This document shows positions 53,938 through 61,535 of a stretch of 64,000 nucleotides of DNA, in pieces. The notes below the pieces were generated by a model that was given only the letters and a program-made list of their open reading frames with translations, did no database searches and had not been told where the DNA came from. Numbering within the stretch: position 1 is the first letter of the stretch; each line of letters opens with the position of its first letter. This stretch comes from Streptomyces sp. NRRL F-4489 (GTDB lineage Bacteria > Actinomycetota > Actinomycetes > Streptomycetales > Streptomycetaceae). Both the position numbers and the translations under genes were made by a program. Location of the stretch: assembly GCF_001509485.1 (NCBI RefSeq), contig NZ_LLZI01000276.1:1-64000 (forward strand), read 5' to 3'.

Positions 53938-54285
53938 GTGAGCGGGACGCCGAACCAACGCATCGACGCCGAACGCCTGAGCAATGAGGTCGAGGGCTAT
54001 CTGCTCTGGCAGGCCAGGATCAGCGAGGCGGAACAGCGGGCGCGGGAATTCGTCCGCCCGCTGGAATGGCTGACGACCTCGCAGCGCGTCGAGATCGAAC
54101 AGCGTTATGTGGACGACAGCCTCCACCGCGCCCAGCGAGACCTCGAACGCATCGCCGCGCGCTGCCGCTCCCTCCGCACCGAGTACGAATCCCGCTACCG
54201 CCACCTGCGCCACCGCTGCCTCGCCCTGACCCTGGCCACCTGCGCCGGCCTGGGCCTCCTCGCCACGCTGCTGTATCTGGCGTGA
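53938..54285 (+). CDS. Small coiled-coil/tail-anchored membrane protein
   Basis: 115-residue protein with a long helical, charged segment (IDAERLSNEVEGYLLWQARI; QRVEIEQRYVDDSLHRAQRD) rich in coiled-coil heptads, and one C-terminal membrane helix (LALTLATCAGLGLLATLLYL). GTG at 53938 has GAGGA upstream, 16 bp after the ctaD stop, so it is co-transcribed with it. I do not recognise the family; it may be a small accessory of the alternative oxidase. The charged helix would face the cytoplasm. Confidence 0.65.
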   Translation: MSGTPNQRIDAERLSNEVEGYLLWQARISEAEQRAREFVRPLEWLTTSQRVEIEQRYVDDSLHRAQRDLERIAARCRSLRTEYESRYRHLRHRCLALTLATCAGLGLLATLLYLA

Positions 54286-54341
54286 CGCCGGGGGCCGGGG
54301 CGGGAGGCGTGACTTTGCGGACACCCCCTAGGCAAGGGCCG

Positions 54342-55385
54342 TTACTGGGGTGAGGGCTCGCCGGGCGCAGCGTCGTTGGCGTCATCGTTTCCGCCGTCGT
54401 TAGCGCCGTCGTTCTCGTTCGCGCCGTCGTTCTCGTTGGCGTTGGCGGTGAGGAGGTGCTGAGTGCGGCGGACGAGGGCGCGTCGTACGGCGTCGGGGGT
54501 CAGGACGCGGAGGGGGGTGGCCAGGCCGAGGAGATAGGCGGCGAGGCCGTCCGGGTCGGGGCCGCCGATGTCGACGATCGTGGCGTCGGGGCCGTCCGGG
54601 CGGTGGCTGCCGACCGTCGAGGGGATCAGGCGGAGTGCCTGGTCCATGGGGAGGGGGAGGCGGATCGTGGCTTGGAGGGGGTAGGGGCCGGTGGCTATGG
54701 AGCGGGAGACGAGCCGGGCCGGGTCGGGTGGGTCGAGGAGTTCCACCGGGCGCCCGGTGGGCTGGAGTTGATTGACCCGGTCGGCGCGGAAGGTGCGCCA
54801 CTGGCCCCGCGTCACGTCCCGGGCGACGAAGTACCACCGGCGTCCGGTGTGGACGAGGCGGTACGGGTCGACGTCGCGGACGGTGGCGTTGCCTGTCCTG
54901 TCGCGGTACGACAGGCGGGCGCGTTCGCCGCGGCGGCAGGCGGTGGCCAGTTCCAGGAGCATGCCTGGCGGGATCTGCGGCTCGTCGGGCCTGGGGGTGT
55001 GTACGAAGGCGGCGTCCATATCGCCCAGCCGGTCCGCGATCCGCTTGGGGAGCACCTGACGGAGCTTCAGGAGTGCGGACAGGGCCGCCTGGTCGCCGCC
55101 GAGTGCGCCGCTCAGCGCCGCCTGGCGCAAGCCGATGGCGACGGCGAGCGCCTCCTCGTCATCGAGGATCAGCGGCGGGACCCGGGAACCGGCGCGGAGG
55201 CGGTAGCCGCCCCAGGGGCCGGGGTCGGACTCGATGGCGTAACCGAGCTCCCGGAGCTTGGCGATGTCCCGCCGCACGGTGCGGTCGGTGACCGCCATCC
55301 GGTCGGCCAGTTCGGCGCAGGTCCACGACGGCCGGGCGGCCAGCAAGGCGATCAACCGCAGCAGGCGGGCGGAGGCGCTGATCAT
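54342..55385 (-). CDS. WYL-domain transcriptional regulator
   Basis: 347-residue regulator with N-terminal HTH (residues 1-60: SARLLRLIALLAARPSWTCA; VTDRTVRRDIAKLRELGYAI), a WYL domain in the middle (YRLVHTGRRWYFVARDVTRG) and a WCX C-terminal extension. WYL proteins bind nucleotides or nucleic acid ligands and control DNA damage, defence or metabolic genes. The last 27 residues are a repetitive Asn/Asp/Glu/Gly tail (NENDGANENDGAND), probably disordered. It is divergent from the VOC gene. The inverted repeat at 55403-55431 is the likely shared operator. Confidence 0.88.
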   Translation of the reverse strand: MISASARLLRLIALLAARPSWTCAELADRMAVTDRTVRRDIAKLRELGYAIESDPGPWGGYRLRAGSRVPPLILDDEEALAVAIGLRQAALSGALGGDQAALSALLKLRQVLPKRIADRLGDMDAAFVHTPRPDEPQIPPGMLLELATACRRGERARLSYRDRTGNATVRDVDPYRLVHTGRRWYFVARDVTRGQWRTFRADRVNQLQPTGRPVELLDPPDPARLVSRSIATGPYPLQATIRLPLPMDQALRLIPSTVGSHRPDGPDATIVDIGGPDPDGLAAYLLGLATPLRVLTPDAVRRALVRRTQHLLTANANENDGANENDGANDGGNDDANDAAPGEPSPQ

Positions 55386-55402
55386 TTTCCGAAGTCTTCC
55401 AC

Positions 55403-55431
55403 ACAGTTCGGATGACCCGGACCGGAACTGT
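55403..55431. promoter_or_regulatory. Inverted repeat between the WYL regulator and the VOC gene
   Basis: ACAGTTC (55403-55409) and GAACTGT (55425-55431) are perfect 7-bp arms with 15 bp between, i.e. 22 bp from arm to arm, two helical turns. It lies 18 bp upstream of the WYL start and 26 bp upstream of the VOC start, so it could control both. Binding by the WYL protein is inferred. Confidence 0.5.
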
Positions 55432-55457
55432 CCTGGTCCCGTCGTAGCGTCCTCTCC

Positions 55458-55895
55458 ATGAACACGGAGAAAGTGGCAGCAGCCACGGAAACGACGACGG
55501 GCAGTGCGGACAGCGCGGAGACTGGTTCCGCGCCTGTCTTTCGGTACGCGGCGGTGACGTTCGACTGTGCCGACCCGGCCGAACTGGCCCGCTTCTACGG
55601 TGAGGTTCTCGGTCTGCCGGTGGCCTACTCCACGGACGACTTCGTCCTGCTCGGGCAGGAGGGCGCGGCCGGACTGGGCTTCAACCGGCTGGCCGACTAC
55701 CGCCGTCCCACCTGGCCTGACCCGTCCCAGGAGAAGCAGGCGCATATGGAGTTGGGCGTTGATGACGTGGACGCGGCCGAGGCCCATCTGCTGGCTCTTG
55801 GCGCCGAGAAGCCCGATTTCCAGCCCCAGCCGGAGCGGTGGCGGGTCCTGCTGGATCCGGCGGGGCATCCGTTCTGCATCACGACGCTGGTGTGA
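55458..55895 (+). CDS. VOC-superfamily (glyoxalase/bleomycin resistance-like) protein
   Basis: 145-residue vicinal oxygen chelate-fold protein. Strands and ligands read RYAAVTFDCADPAELARFYG, then VLGLPVAYSTDDFVLLGQEG and LGVDDVDAAEAHLLALGAEK, ending with DPAGHPFCITTL. Members include glyoxalases, dioxygenases and drug-binding resistance proteins; nothing here decides. A TAGCGT sequence ends seven bases before the ATG, so the mRNA may be leaderless. It is divergent from the WYL regulator and is the probable regulated gene. No metal ligand set is certain. Confidence 0.85.
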   Translation: MNTEKVAAATETTTGSADSAETGSAPVFRYAAVTFDCADPAELARFYGEVLGLPVAYSTDDFVLLGQEGAAGLGFNRLADYRRPTWPDPSQEKQAHMELGVDDVDAAEAHLLALGAEKPDFQPQPERWRVLLDPAGHPFCITTLV

Positions 55896-55965
55896 GGAGT
55901 GGCGTAGCGTCTGGGAGGGGCATGTGCCAGTCAGCTGATCCTCCCAACTTGTCAAGAAGGACGTA

Positions 55966-56649
55966 ATGACCATGACGTCGTCGCCCGTTCCCGTCGGTCC
56001 CAACCCCGATCCCAACGTGGTGCATCCGATGCCCGATCAGCCGCGGGTGGTGTTGCTGAAGCCGTTGATCACCTCACCGCTGATCGAGGTCGGCGACTTC
56101 TCGTACTACGACGATCCCGATGACCCGACCGCGTTCGAGACCCGCAATGTGCTGTACCACTACGGGCCGGAGCGGCTGGTCATCGGGAAGTTCTGCGCGC
56201 TGGGCGAGGGCGTGCGGTTCATCATGAACGGGGCCAACCACCGGATGGACGGGCCCTCGACGTTCCCGTTCCCCATCATGGGCGGGCCCTGGGCCGAGCA
56301 CTTCGATCTCATCACCGGACTGGCCGGGCGGGGGGACACTGTGGTGGGCCACGATGTCTGGTTCGGTTACCGGTCGATGGTGATGCCTGGTGTGCGGATC
56401 GGGCACGGCGCGATCATCGCGTCCGGCTCCGTGGTGGTGGACGACGTCCCCGACTACGGCATCGTCGGCGGTAATCCGGCCCGGCTCATCCGCCGCCGCT
56501 ACAGCGACGCCGACATCGCGCGCCTGCTGGCCGTGGCCTGGTGGGACTGGCCGCTGGAGCGGATCACGGAACACGCCCGGACGATCATGTCGGGCAGCGT
56601 TGAGGAGTTGGAGAAGGCGGCGGCTGGGCATGCGCCGCCCGTAGCGTAG
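55966..56649 (+). CDS. Hexapeptide acetyltransferase (CatB/Vat type)
   Basis: 227-residue left-handed beta-helix acetyltransferase of the xenobiotic (XAT) class. The active-site His is in MNGANHRMDG; repeats include VVGHDVWFGYRSMVMPGVRI and IASGSVVVDDVPDYGIVGGN, ending PARLIRRRY. Members modify chloramphenicol or streptogramins, but many acetylate other acceptors, so resistance is not assured. ATG at 55966 has AAGGA upstream; an ATG six bases later is also possible. It follows the VOC gene by 70 bp on the same strand and may share its transcript. Confidence 0.88.
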   Translation: MTMTSSPVPVGPNPDPNVVHPMPDQPRVVLLKPLITSPLIEVGDFSYYDDPDDPTAFETRNVLYHYGPERLVIGKFCALGEGVRFIMNGANHRMDGPSTFPFPIMGGPWAEHFDLITGLAGRGDTVVGHDVWFGYRSMVMPGVRIGHGAIIASGSVVVDDVPDYGIVGGNPARLIRRRYSDADIARLLAVAWWDWPLERITEHARTIMSGSVEELEKAAAGHAPPVA

Positions 56650-56663
56650 GGCGTACGCCCCGG

Positions 56664-58199
56664 TCAGCCGGTCGTGCCGTCCGGCAGGGTCGTGGGTGAG
56701 GGTTGGGGCGGCGGTGCGGCCTGTGGCGGTACGACGGCCACCGGCTTCGGTGGGGCGGGCAGGCGGCGGGCTGCCGCCCAGGAGGTCGCCATGACGCAGG
56801 CGATGACCGCGTAGACCGCCGGGTAGCCGCCGGTGGTGTCGGCGAGGCGCCCGGTGACGGACGGGCCGGCGAAACTGGCGATGTTGGCGAGCGCGTTGAC
56901 GCCGGCGATGGCGGTCGCCGCGTGCCGGCCGGCCAGGGCGCCGGTGCAGCGGCTCCAGAGGGCGGGCACCGCGGCGAGGTTCGCCGCCACCATCACGGTG
57001 AGCGCGGCCAGAGTGAGGAGGGGGAGGCGGGAGACCGCGGCGCAGGCGGCGGCGAGGGCGGAGGCCGCGATGGGCCCGGTGATCAGCGATGTCCGGTGGC
57101 CGACCCGGTCGCCGTAGCGGCTCCAGAGGAGCATGACCGGTACGGCGACCGCGTACGGGAGGGCGGCGAGCGCGGAGACGCCGGAGGTGTGCGCGCCGGG
57201 GAAGAGGGCGGTGAGGACCTGCGGGAGGAAGAACTGCAGGGAGTAGGCGCCGAAGGCCATACCCGCCTGGACGAGTGCGAAGTGGGCGACGCGGCGGACG
57301 ACGGTGCCGCCCGTGCGAGCGGGCGGCGCGTCGTGCGCCAACTCGCTTGCCAGTTCCCGGCGTTGGGCGGTCGTCAGCCAGGCTGCCCGGTCCGGTGAGT
57401 CGGGCAGGAGGCGGAGGGCCGCGATCCCGAGGACGACGGCGGGCGCGCCCTCGATCAGGAACATCGACCGCCAGCCGCTGAACCCGAAGAGGCCGGCATG
57501 TTCCACCAGCAGACCGGAAGTCGGCAGGCCGATGGCGGTGGCGATGGGGATGGCCAGCAGGAACGCCGCCAGGGCGCGGGTGCGCCGGCGGGCCGGGAAC
57601 CACGTGGTCAGATAGGCGACGACCCCGGGGAAGAAGCCCGCCTCGGCCAGTCCGAGGAGGAAGCGGGCCAGATACAGGCCGCGGGCTTCGGTGACGAACG
57701 CCGTGGCCGCCGAGCACAGGCCCCAGGCGGTGATCACGCCGGCCAGCCAGCGGCGGGCGCCGAACCGGTTGAGGGCCCAGGCAGCCGGGACCTGGAAGGC
57801 GAGATAGCCGATGAAGAAGATGCCGGCGGCCGTTCCGTACGCGGTGGTGGTGAGGTGGAGTTCGGCGTTCATGGCCAGGGCGGCGACGCCGATGTTGGCG
57901 CGGTCGAGGAAGTTGACCACGTAGAGGACGAAGAGGAGGGGGAGGAGGCGGCGGGCGACTGTGCGGACGGCGGGCGGGCCGGGCGGGTCACCCGTGTCCG
58001 TTTCCGTTCCCGTTGCCGTGTCCGTTGCCGCTCCTGTTTCCGGTCGTGATCCTGCTCCTGCTCCTGTTCCCGCCCCCGCCCCTGCCCCGGCTCCTGTGCC
58101 CGGCGCTCTTTCCGCCGCTGTTCTCTCCTCCGGACCGCTCTCCTCCGTGGCGTTCTCGCCCGCCGTTCCGCCCGGGCCTGTCTCCGCTGCTGCCGTCAT
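56664..58199 (-). CDS. MFS transporter, anion:cation symporter type
   Basis: 511-residue major facilitator with twelve helices. A long N-terminal low-complexity stretch (about 75 residues; GAGAGAGTGAGAG and ThrAsp repeats) precedes VRTVARRLLPLLFVLYVVNF. The signature DRANIGVAALAMN is typical of the anion:cation symporter (ACS) group that transports tartrate, phthalate and similar anions. LYLARFLLGLAEAGFFPGVV and WSRYGDRVGHRTSLITGP fit motifs A and B. The start is uncertain within the repeat, and a shorter protein is possible. It converges on the acetyltransferase gene. Confidence 0.85.
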   Translation of the reverse strand: MTAAAETGPGGTAGENATEESGPEERTAAERAPGTGAGAGAGAGTGAGAGSRPETGAATDTATGTETDTGDPPGPPAVRTVARRLLPLLFVLYVVNFLDRANIGVAALAMNAELHLTTTAYGTAAGIFFIGYLAFQVPAAWALNRFGARRWLAGVITAWGLCSAATAFVTEARGLYLARFLLGLAEAGFFPGVVAYLTTWFPARRRTRALAAFLLAIPIATAIGLPTSGLLVEHAGLFGFSGWRSMFLIEGAPAVVLGIAALRLLPDSPDRAAWLTTAQRRELASELAHDAPPARTGGTVVRRVAHFALVQAGMAFGAYSLQFFLPQVLTALFPGAHTSGVSALAALPYAVAVPVMLLWSRYGDRVGHRTSLITGPIAASALAAACAAVSRLPLLTLAALTVMVAANLAAVPALWSRCTGALAGRHAATAIAGVNALANIASFAGPSVTGRLADTTGGYPAVYAVIACVMATSWAAARRLPAPPKPVAVVPPQAAPPPQPSPTTLPDGTTG

Positions 58200-58430
58200 C
58201 TGTGCCGCCTTCGCTCACTCGCCGTGTCACGACATGTCGCCTTCTGTCATGACGTACAACGAGTGGCGGCGGCACCGGATATGCGCGTTGAGGCGCACCG
58301 GGGCGCACGGAACGGCCCGCGCTCGCGCGGTCGCCGCGTACCGCGCGCCGGAGTGCGGACGGGGGCGGTCAGGGGCGGCTGGGCGCGGCTGGCGCGGGCC
58401 GGGAGGGACAGGCGGGCGGGCGAGAGGCGG

Positions 58431-59330
58431 TCAGGAAGCGCCCTTCAGAACACGGTCGAGTGCCGCCCGGCCTAGAGGTCCCCAGTTCGGCTTGCCGCCG
58501 GGGAGGCCCCGATCTCCGTTCTGTCCCATGAGCATCAGGAAGAGGCTCTTCATCGCGGCCAGCCCGCGGGCGCGCCGGATCGCCGCCTCGTCCGCGTGCG
58601 CGTACATGTCGAAGAACCGTGAGGCCGTACCCGCCGGCAGCAGCACCCATGCGGCGGCGAGGTCCCACGCCGGGTCGCCGGCGAACAAGTCACCGAAGTC
58701 GACGATGCCCGCGAGCGTTCCGTCCGAGACGACGACGTTCGCGGGATGGAGGTCGCCATGCACCCACACCCGCGGGCCCTCCCACGCGGGGGCCGCCACG
58801 GCGTCGTCCCAGACGGCCCGGACGTCGGCAGCGAAGCCGTCGAGGGCAACGGCCTGGAAGAGCTTCTCGAAGCCGTCCGTGCAGTCCTTGGGATGGGTGC
58901 CGCGGTCCGCAGCGATCGGCGCCTCGGCGGGCGCCTCCACATGGAGCGCCCGGAGGAAGCCCGCCAGCGTGTCGGCCGCGTGGGCGCCGCGGCTGATCGA
59001 GCCGTGGTCCAGCGGCTCGCCGGGAACCCACGTCATCACGGTCCAGTGTTTGGGGAAGCGCTCGGACGGTTCGCCGAACCGCACCGGAGTCGGCACCGGG
59101 AGCGGCAGGCGCGGAGCCAGCGCGGGTAGCCACCGCCGCTCCTTGAGCTGGAGTTCCGGGGTGGGGTCCATGCGCTGCATGCGCACGGCCAACTCGTCCC
59201 CGAGACGCCACATGTGGTTGCCCCAGCCGCCCGCCACCTCGCGGATGGCCAGCCCTGCAAGGTCTGGATGTTGCTCCCGCAGCAGATCGCGGACCAGGTC
59301 CGCGGTGATCTCGATCTCGGCGTCGGTCAT
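58431..59330 (-). CDS. Aminoglycoside phosphotransferase-fold protein
   Basis: 299-residue kinase-fold phosphotransferase (APH family). N-lobe: VAGGWGNHMWRLGDELAVRM. Catalytic loop WVHGDLHPANVVV (Asp and Asn) and metal motif IVDFGDLFAGDPAWDL are intact. The family modifies aminoglycosides, macrolides, choline, homoserine and others, so the true substrate is unknown; the signature alone does not prove resistance. Start ATG at 59330 just follows the remnant region. It lies on the same strand as the MFS gene, 231 bp upstream of it. Confidence 0.85.
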   Translation of the reverse strand: MTDAEIEITADLVRDLLREQHPDLAGLAIREVAGGWGNHMWRLGDELAVRMQRMDPTPELQLKERRWLPALAPRLPLPVPTPVRFGEPSERFPKHWTVMTWVPGEPLDHGSISRGAHAADTLAGFLRALHVEAPAEAPIAADRGTHPKDCTDGFEKLFQAVALDGFAADVRAVWDDAVAAPAWEGPRVWVHGDLHPANVVVSDGTLAGIVDFGDLFAGDPAWDLAAAWVLLPAGTASRFFDMYAHADEAAIRRARGLAAMKSLFLMLMGQNGDRGLPGGKPNWGPLGRAALDRVLKGAS

Positions 59331-59369
59331 GTGACGTCACAGTACTGAGGCGGCAGGCGGGGCGGGCGG

Positions 59370-59499
59370 AACAGCTCCCAAGCCGGTGCTGGTGCGCCGA
59401 CAGCTCCCGCAGACGCTCGCCGTCCAGCTCCTCGTGGGCCTGCCGCAGCGCCGCGCCGAGCCGGGGCAGCCGCTCGGCCTCGTCCGTCTCTTCGCCCAC
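59370..59499 (-). pseudogene. Truncated 5' gene fragment
   Basis: A GTG at 59499 with AGGGG about ten bases upstream starts a well-coded stretch of about 43 codons, MGEETDEAERLPRLGAALRQ then AHEELDGERLRELSAHQ, with G/C at nearly every third position. After about 59370 codon bias collapses and the frame runs, out of register, into the phosphotransferase gene. It looks like the beginning of a small helical protein whose 3' end was lost. Family unknown. A short real protein with an overlapping stop cannot be excluded. Confidence 0.4.
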
Positions 59500-59556
59500 C
59501 GCACAGCACCCCTTACGCCGCCGCCCCGCAGGCCACCCGCCCTTTTACGCACCCCA

Positions 59557-59948
59557 GACGCCGTCCTCGACGGCGAGGTGATCACCTACCGGGAGGGGCG
59601 GCTGGACTTCGGCGCACTCCAGCAGCGCATCAGCCGCAGACCCGGCACCACGGCCCGACTGGCCCGCACGCAGCCGTCCCACTTCATCGCGTTCGACCTG
59701 CTCCACCGCGCCGGCACCGGGACACCGCCGAGGCCATCATCGGCGCGGTCACCGGGACGCTCACCGGCCCGGACACCGTACTGCTCGGCCGCTACACCCC
59801 GGACGGGGAGTTCCGCCTGGCCGCCCGCAGCGCGACCCTGCCCGCCGGCCTGCGCCGCGAACTCGCCGGGCGACTGCGGCCAGCCGCGCCCGATCACCCG
59901 TGGCACGGTATGCGTGTCTCGTCCCCGGTGCAGGAGGAGAGGAACTGA
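59557..59948 (+). pseudogene. Remnant of an ATP-dependent DNA ligase
   Basis: Two frames carry ligase sequence. Frame one from 59557 reads DAVLDGEVITYREGRLDFGA with ALQQRISRRPGTTARLARTQ and HFIAFDLLHRAG, the adenylation-domain middle of LigC/LigD-type ligases. Frame two from about 59721 reads DTAEAIIGAVTGTLTGPDTV, LLGRYTPDGEFRLAARSATL and APDHPWHGMRV, the OB-fold region, ending with TGA at 59948. The parts are in different frames and about 100 residues (motifs IV/V) are missing between them. The catalytic lysine region is also absent. It is a decayed gene by deletion and frameshift. Confidence 0.75.
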
Positions 59949-60160
59949 AGCGGGACCGGGACGAGGAACGGTAGAACGAACCACGGTGACGGGAGGACGA
60001 CGGGTCGGGAGGATGACGAGGACGGTACGTCGTAAGCCGGGTTTGCCTGGCGCTCGCTGCCCGGTGGCCGGTGCCCGCTGCCCGGCGTCAGAGCCGTGTC
60101 AGCCGCATGTCAGGACCGTCGCTGATCGTGGTCGCATCAACCGCCACGAAAGGACACCCG

Positions 60161-61423
60161 GTGAGCGACCCGACCTCCGTCCCCACCTCTGACCCGACCG
60201 CCGACCCGACCTCCGTCCCGCGCGGTCTGCCCATGGAGCGCGACGCGGGCCCCTTCGACCCGCCGCGCGCCCTCACCCGGCTGCGCGAGGCCCGTCCGGT
60301 CAGCCCGTTGGTCTTCCCCGACGGCCATGAGGGCTGGATCGTCACCGGTTACGACGCGGTCCGCCGGCTCATGGCCGACACCCGCTTCAGCTCGCGCCAG
60401 GACCTCGGCGTACTGCACATTCCGTACGAGGCGACCGGTATGCCCGTCATGACCGAGCCGGCCCCGCAAGTGCCGGGCCTGTTCGTCGCGATGGACCCGC
60501 CGGACCACACCCGGCTGCGGCGCAAGCTCACCGGCGCGTTCACCGTCCGGCGCATGAAGCAGCTCGAGGAGCACATCGGCGAGATCGTCGCGCGGCAGCT
60601 GGACGCGATGGCGCGGCTGGCGCCGCCGGTCGATCTGGTCAAGGAGTTCGCACTGCCGGTGCCCTCGCTGGTGATCTGCGAACTGCTCGGCGTCCCCTAC
60701 GAGGACCGGGACACCTTCCAGACCAACTCCGCCCAGATGATGGTCAAGGACCAGACACTCGACGAGAAAATGGCCGCGTACGGCGCGCTGACCGCGTACC
60801 TGGCCGAACTGGTCACCCGCAAGCGCGCCGAGCCCGGCGAGGACATCCTCTCCGACCTGGCCCGCCACGACGACCTCAGCGTCGAGGAGCTGGTCGGCAT
60901 CGCCTTCCTGCTGCTGCTCGCGGGCCATGAGACGACCGCCAACATGCTGGCGCTGGGCACGTTCGCGCTGCTGGAACACCCCGACCAGCTGGCCGCACTG
61001 CGTGCCGATCCGGACCTGATGCCCGACGCCGTCGAGGAACTCCTGCGCTATCTCGCCGTCGCCGATATCTTCTACCGCTACGCCACCGAGGACATCGAAC
61101 TCGGCGGGGAGACGATCACCAAGGGATCGACCGTCGTCGTCGCGCTGCTGGCCGCCAACCGCGACCCCGGGCGCTTCGACGACCCCGACACCCTGGACGT
61201 GCACCGCAACGCACGCGGCCATATGGCGTTCGGCCACGGCATCCACCAGTGCCTGGGCCAGCAGCTGGCCCGTGTGGAGATGCGCGCCGGCTTCGAGGGC
61301 CTGCTGCGCCGCTTCCCAACCCTCCAACTCGCCGTCCCCGCCCGGGAGGTGAAGCTCCGCACCGATATGAACATCTACGGCGTCCACGAGCTGCCGGTCA
61401 CCTGGACGGAGACGGGACGGTAG
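60161..61423 (+). CDS. Cytochrome P450 (CYP105/CYP107-like)
   Basis: 420-residue soluble P450. The I-helix oxygen motif AGHETTAN, ExxR in EELLRY, and haem-binding FGHGIHQCLGQQLARVEM with Cys364 are complete. The N-terminal part reads FDPPRALTRLREARPVSPLV, as in actinomycete xenobiotic or macrolide-modifying CYPs. Start GTG at 60161 has AAAGGA upstream. No ferredoxin gene is adjacent, so electron partners are elsewhere. It lies upstream of a large AfsR-like regulator on the same strand; that may indicate a specialised-metabolite locus continuing beyond the window. Substrate unknown. Confidence 0.92.
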   Translation: MSDPTSVPTSDPTADPTSVPRGLPMERDAGPFDPPRALTRLREARPVSPLVFPDGHEGWIVTGYDAVRRLMADTRFSSRQDLGVLHIPYEATGMPVMTEPAPQVPGLFVAMDPPDHTRLRRKLTGAFTVRRMKQLEEHIGEIVARQLDAMARLAPPVDLVKEFALPVPSLVICELLGVPYEDRDTFQTNSAQMMVKDQTLDEKMAAYGALTAYLAELVTRKRAEPGEDILSDLARHDDLSVEELVGIAFLLLLAGHETTANMLALGTFALLEHPDQLAALRADPDLMPDAVEELLRYLAVADIFYRYATEDIELGGETITKGSTVVVALLAANRDPGRFDDPDTLDVHRNARGHMAFGHGIHQCLGQQLARVEMRAGFEGLLRRFPTLQLAVPAREVKLRTDMNIYGVHELPVTWTETGR

Positions 61424-61535
61424 GTGGCAGCGGGGGCGGCAGCGGCGGCGGGACGGCGGGAGCGCCATGGGCGCCCGCCCCGAACCCCCCGACCCGCCGC
61501 TGTGGCACGATTGCGCCGTGCGTAACGGGAACGGG

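Noticed and set aside
58230..58239. CGACATGTCG palindrome upstream of the MFS gene
   Set aside because: Only 10 bp and near other short dyads; no regulator gene adjacent, so too weak to call an operator.
58431..59330. Calling the phosphotransferase an aminoglycoside resistance gene
   Set aside because: The kinase-fold motifs are shared with many small-molecule kinases; nothing shows aminoglycoside specificity.
56664..61423. Calling the MFS, acetyltransferase and P450 genes a biosynthetic cluster
   Set aside because: No core synthase is present and the genes are on different strands with a decayed region between them.
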